Assembly (NCBI GenBank): GCA_030620735.1
Contig: JAUXDV010000102.1
Location: 1-7,113, forward strand
DNA: 7,113 nt
Reading direction: 5' to 3'
DNA from: Gammaproteobacteria bacterium
GTDB lineage: Bacteria > Pseudomonadota > Gammaproteobacteria > Chromatiales > Chromatiaceae
In this document: positions 5,253 to 7,113 of the stretch, piece by piece
Layout: each line of letters starts with the position of its first letter
Numbering within the stretch: the first letter of the stretch is position 1
Translations under genes and position numbers: made by a program
The notes under the pieces: model-generated
Seen by the model: the letters and a program-made list of their open reading frames with translations, nothing else
The model's database searches: none
What the model was told of the DNA's origin: nothing

Positions 5253-7113
5253 TCGATTTCTCTATCCGCAATCCTCTACTGGTCAATCTGTCGTTGCTGC
5301 TGGTGACTCTGGTCGGACTGCTCTCATGGGCAGCCATGCCGCAGGAGATGTTTCCCACTGTCCAGGAGGACAAGGTGCAGATCGTCACCTTTTACGAGGG
5401 AGCTGCGCCGGAAGAGGTCGAACGCCAGGTGACCCTGCCGCTGGAGGAGGAACTCGACAGCCTGGCCGACGTCGATGTGATGACCTCGACCAGCAGCGAA
5501 GGCATATCCAAAATCCTCATCAAGCTCAAGAGCGGCGCCGACGTCGATGACTTTCTGCGCGACGCAGGGAATGCCATCGACAAGGTGATTCCTGACATTC
5601 CCAAAGAGGTCGACGAGCCCACCATGACGCGCCTGGAAAGCCGTTTTCCGGTGATTTCCCTGAGTCTCTATGGCGATGTCTCGCGTGACTACCTCAATCA
5701 GCTAGCCGATGACACCCGCCGGCAACTGGCACAGTTAAAGGATGTCGCCTCGGTCGGTATCGCCGGAGACCGCGAATGGGAGCTGTGGATCATTGTCCAT
5801 CCGGCAAAACTGGCAGCCTACCAGGTTACGCTTGAACAGGTCGCACACGCATTGCGCAGCAACCTGCGGGATCTTCCCGGTGGATCACTGCGCACCAGCG
5901 AGGGTGATATCCGCCTGCGCGGCATCGGTACGGCCCCGCAGCAGCAGGCGCTGGCGAAAATTGCGATCCGCAGCAACGACGAGGGCGGTCTGCTGCGTCT
6001 GGGCGATATTGCCGAAACTGAATTGCGATTTGCCGAAGCGGTCACGCTGGGACGCTTTATGGGCAAACCCTCCGTCAATCTCACCATCAATAAAACCTCA
6101 TCCGGCTCGACCATCGAAGTTGCCAGGATGGTCAGGGAGTACGCCGATGCATTGCAGCAGCGGCTCCCTGCCGGGGTTGGCTCCGGCTTCTTCAGCGACT
6201 TCTCCGTGTATGTCAAAACCCGTCTCAACACCGTGACCTCATCGGGCATTGTCGGCCTGGCGCTGGTGCTGCTGTCACTCTACCTGCTGCTGAATTTTCG
6301 TGTCGCCGGCATTACAGCGCTGGGAATTCCGCTCTCATTTCTGACAGCGGTGATCTTCATCCACTATGCCGGATACAGCATCAATATGGTGTCGCTGTTC
6401 GCCTTTCTGGTGGCCCTGGGTATCGTCGTCGATGACGCCATCATCGTGACCGAAAACATCTACCGCCATGTCGAGGAGGGCATGGAGCCGCATCTTGCCG
6501 CCAGCCTGGGCGCCAAAGAAGTTTTCTGGCCTGTCGTCGCATCCACCGCCACCACCATTGCCGCCTTTATGCCGATTTTCGGCATCACCGGCACCATGGG
6601 GGCATTCATCGCAGCCATCCCCGCCGTGGTCATCGCCTCGCTGACGGGATCACTGATCGAGGCTTTCGGCATTCTGCCGTCGCATGCCGCGGAGTGGCTC
6701 AAGCCGGCTTCAGCACAAAAAGATCATCGCGCCGTGTGGAAGCGCATGAACAACAACTATCTGAAACTACTGCGCACAGCCCTGCACTATCGCTACCATA
6801 CAGCGCTGCTCACCATTGGTGTGCTCGCCATTGTCGTCACCATCGCAGTCACCCGCATTCCATTTTTACTGTTTGGCCAGAGCGATGTGGGTCAGTTTTT
6901 TATCAATGTAGAAGCCCCTGTCACCTATACCCTGGAAGAGTCATCCCAGCTTGCACAGCAGATGGAACAGATACTCTTCGAGCAACTTGAAGAAAATGAA
7001 CTCAATACCGTGCTGACCAATGTCGGCGTCACCTTCATCGACTTCAACCGGGTCAAATTCGGCAATAATCAAATCCAGCTGATCGTGGATCTGCAAAAGA
7101 GTAAGCCGATTGG
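5249..7113 (+). CDS. RND-family efflux pump permease, AcrB-like (C-terminal half cut by window edge)
   Basis: This is a proton-driven inner-membrane transporter of the resistance-nodulation-division family, working as a trimer with the adjacent adaptor. The 621 codons present cover roughly the first 60% of a protein usually a little over 1000 aa. TM1 is at about 9-29, followed by the first periplasmic porter region (VTFYEGAAPEEVERQVTLPL at 46-65) up to about 325. TM2-TM6 lie at about 332-470, and TM7 at about 517-537 opens the second repeat. The TM4 motif GIVVDDAIIVTENIYRH (391-407) carries the paired proton-relay aspartates D395 and D396, equivalent to AcrB D407 and D408. Two aspartates favour the drug/organic-substrate (HAE-like) branch over the heavy-metal branch, which usually has VDAAI here. 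The ATG overlaps the adaptor stop. The remaining TM helices and the true end are outside the window, and the substrate is unknown. Confidence 0.96.
   Translation, partial: MIDFSIRNPLLVNLSLLLVTLVGLLSWAAMPQEMFPTVQEDKVQIVTFYEGAAPEEVERQVTLPLEEELDSLADVDVMTSTSSEGISKILIKLKSGADVDDFLRDAGNAIDKVIPDIPKEVDEPTMTRLESRFPVISLSLYGDVSRDYLNQLADDTRRQLAQLKDVASVGIAGDREWELWIIVHPAKLAAYQVTLEQVAHALRSNLRDLPGGSLRTSEGDIRLRGIGTAPQQQALAKIAIRSNDEGGLLRLGDIAETELRFAEAVTLGRFMGKPSVNLTINKTSSGSTIEVARMVREYADALQQRLPAGVGSGFFSDFSVYVKTRLNTVTSSGIVGLALVLLSLYLLLNFRVAGITALGIPLSFLTAVIFIHYAGYSINMVSLFAFLVALGIVVDDAIIVTENIYRHVEEGMEPHLAASLGAKEVFWPVVASTATTIAAFMPIFGITGTMGAFIAAIPAVVIASLTGSLIEAFGILPSHAAEWLKPASAQKDHRAVWKRMNNNYLKLLRTALHYRYHTALLTIGVLAIVVTIAVTRIPFLLFGQSDVGQFFINVEAPVTYTLEESSQLAQQMEQILFEQLEENELNTVLTNVGVTFIDFNRVKFGNNQIQLIVDLQKSKPI

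Noticed and set aside
5742..6249. Overlapping reading frames on both strands within the RND pump gene
   Set aside because: The pump frame is open from 5249 to the window end with family motifs throughout; the others are GC-rich shadow frames.

Overview
The window is ordinary envelope-biogenesis territory of a Gram-negative bacterium. It is most likely a gammaproteobacterium, because the leftward genes keep the gene order lptD-surA-pdxA known from Escherichia coli and relatives, and the protein motifs match that group. I cannot name the genus. Five protein genes fill almost the whole window, and no gap exceeds 176 bases.

Left part (1-3906, minus strand): lptD (outer-membrane LPS translocon), then surA (periplasmic chaperone for outer-membrane proteins), then pdxA (pyridoxal phosphate synthesis, cut by the window's left edge). 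surA and pdxA overlap by 4 bases (GTGA). lptD and surA are separated by 84 bases, most of it seven perfect copies of a 7-bp repeat (cctaaaa) plus degenerate copies. The copy nearest surA supplies surA's Shine-Dalgarno sequence. SurA is short (315 aa) and has only one parvulin domain instead of the two in E. coli.

Middle (3907-4082): a 176-bp divergent intergenic region. It holds an imperfect palindrome with 19-nt arms, three tandem cgcaaaga octamers in its left arm, and extra outer AT-rich arms. It looks like a dispersed palindromic repeat or small non-coding mobile element lying between the lptD operon and the efflux operon.

Right part (4083-7113, plus strand): an RND-type efflux operon. 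It encodes a membrane-anchored periplasmic adaptor (membrane fusion protein) and an AcrB-like inner-membrane pump. The two overlap by ATGA, and the pump is cut by the right edge after 621 codons. No outer-membrane factor or regulator is visible.

Functionally, LptD needs correct assembly into the outer membrane, and SurA is a main chaperone for that, which explains their pairing; pdxA is a metabolic passenger of the conserved operon. The efflux pump also acts on the envelope, but the two operons are only divergent neighbours. I see no convincing new biological system. The most notable items are the 7-bp array at surA's ribosome-binding site, the one-parvulin SurA, and the palindromic element between the two operons.
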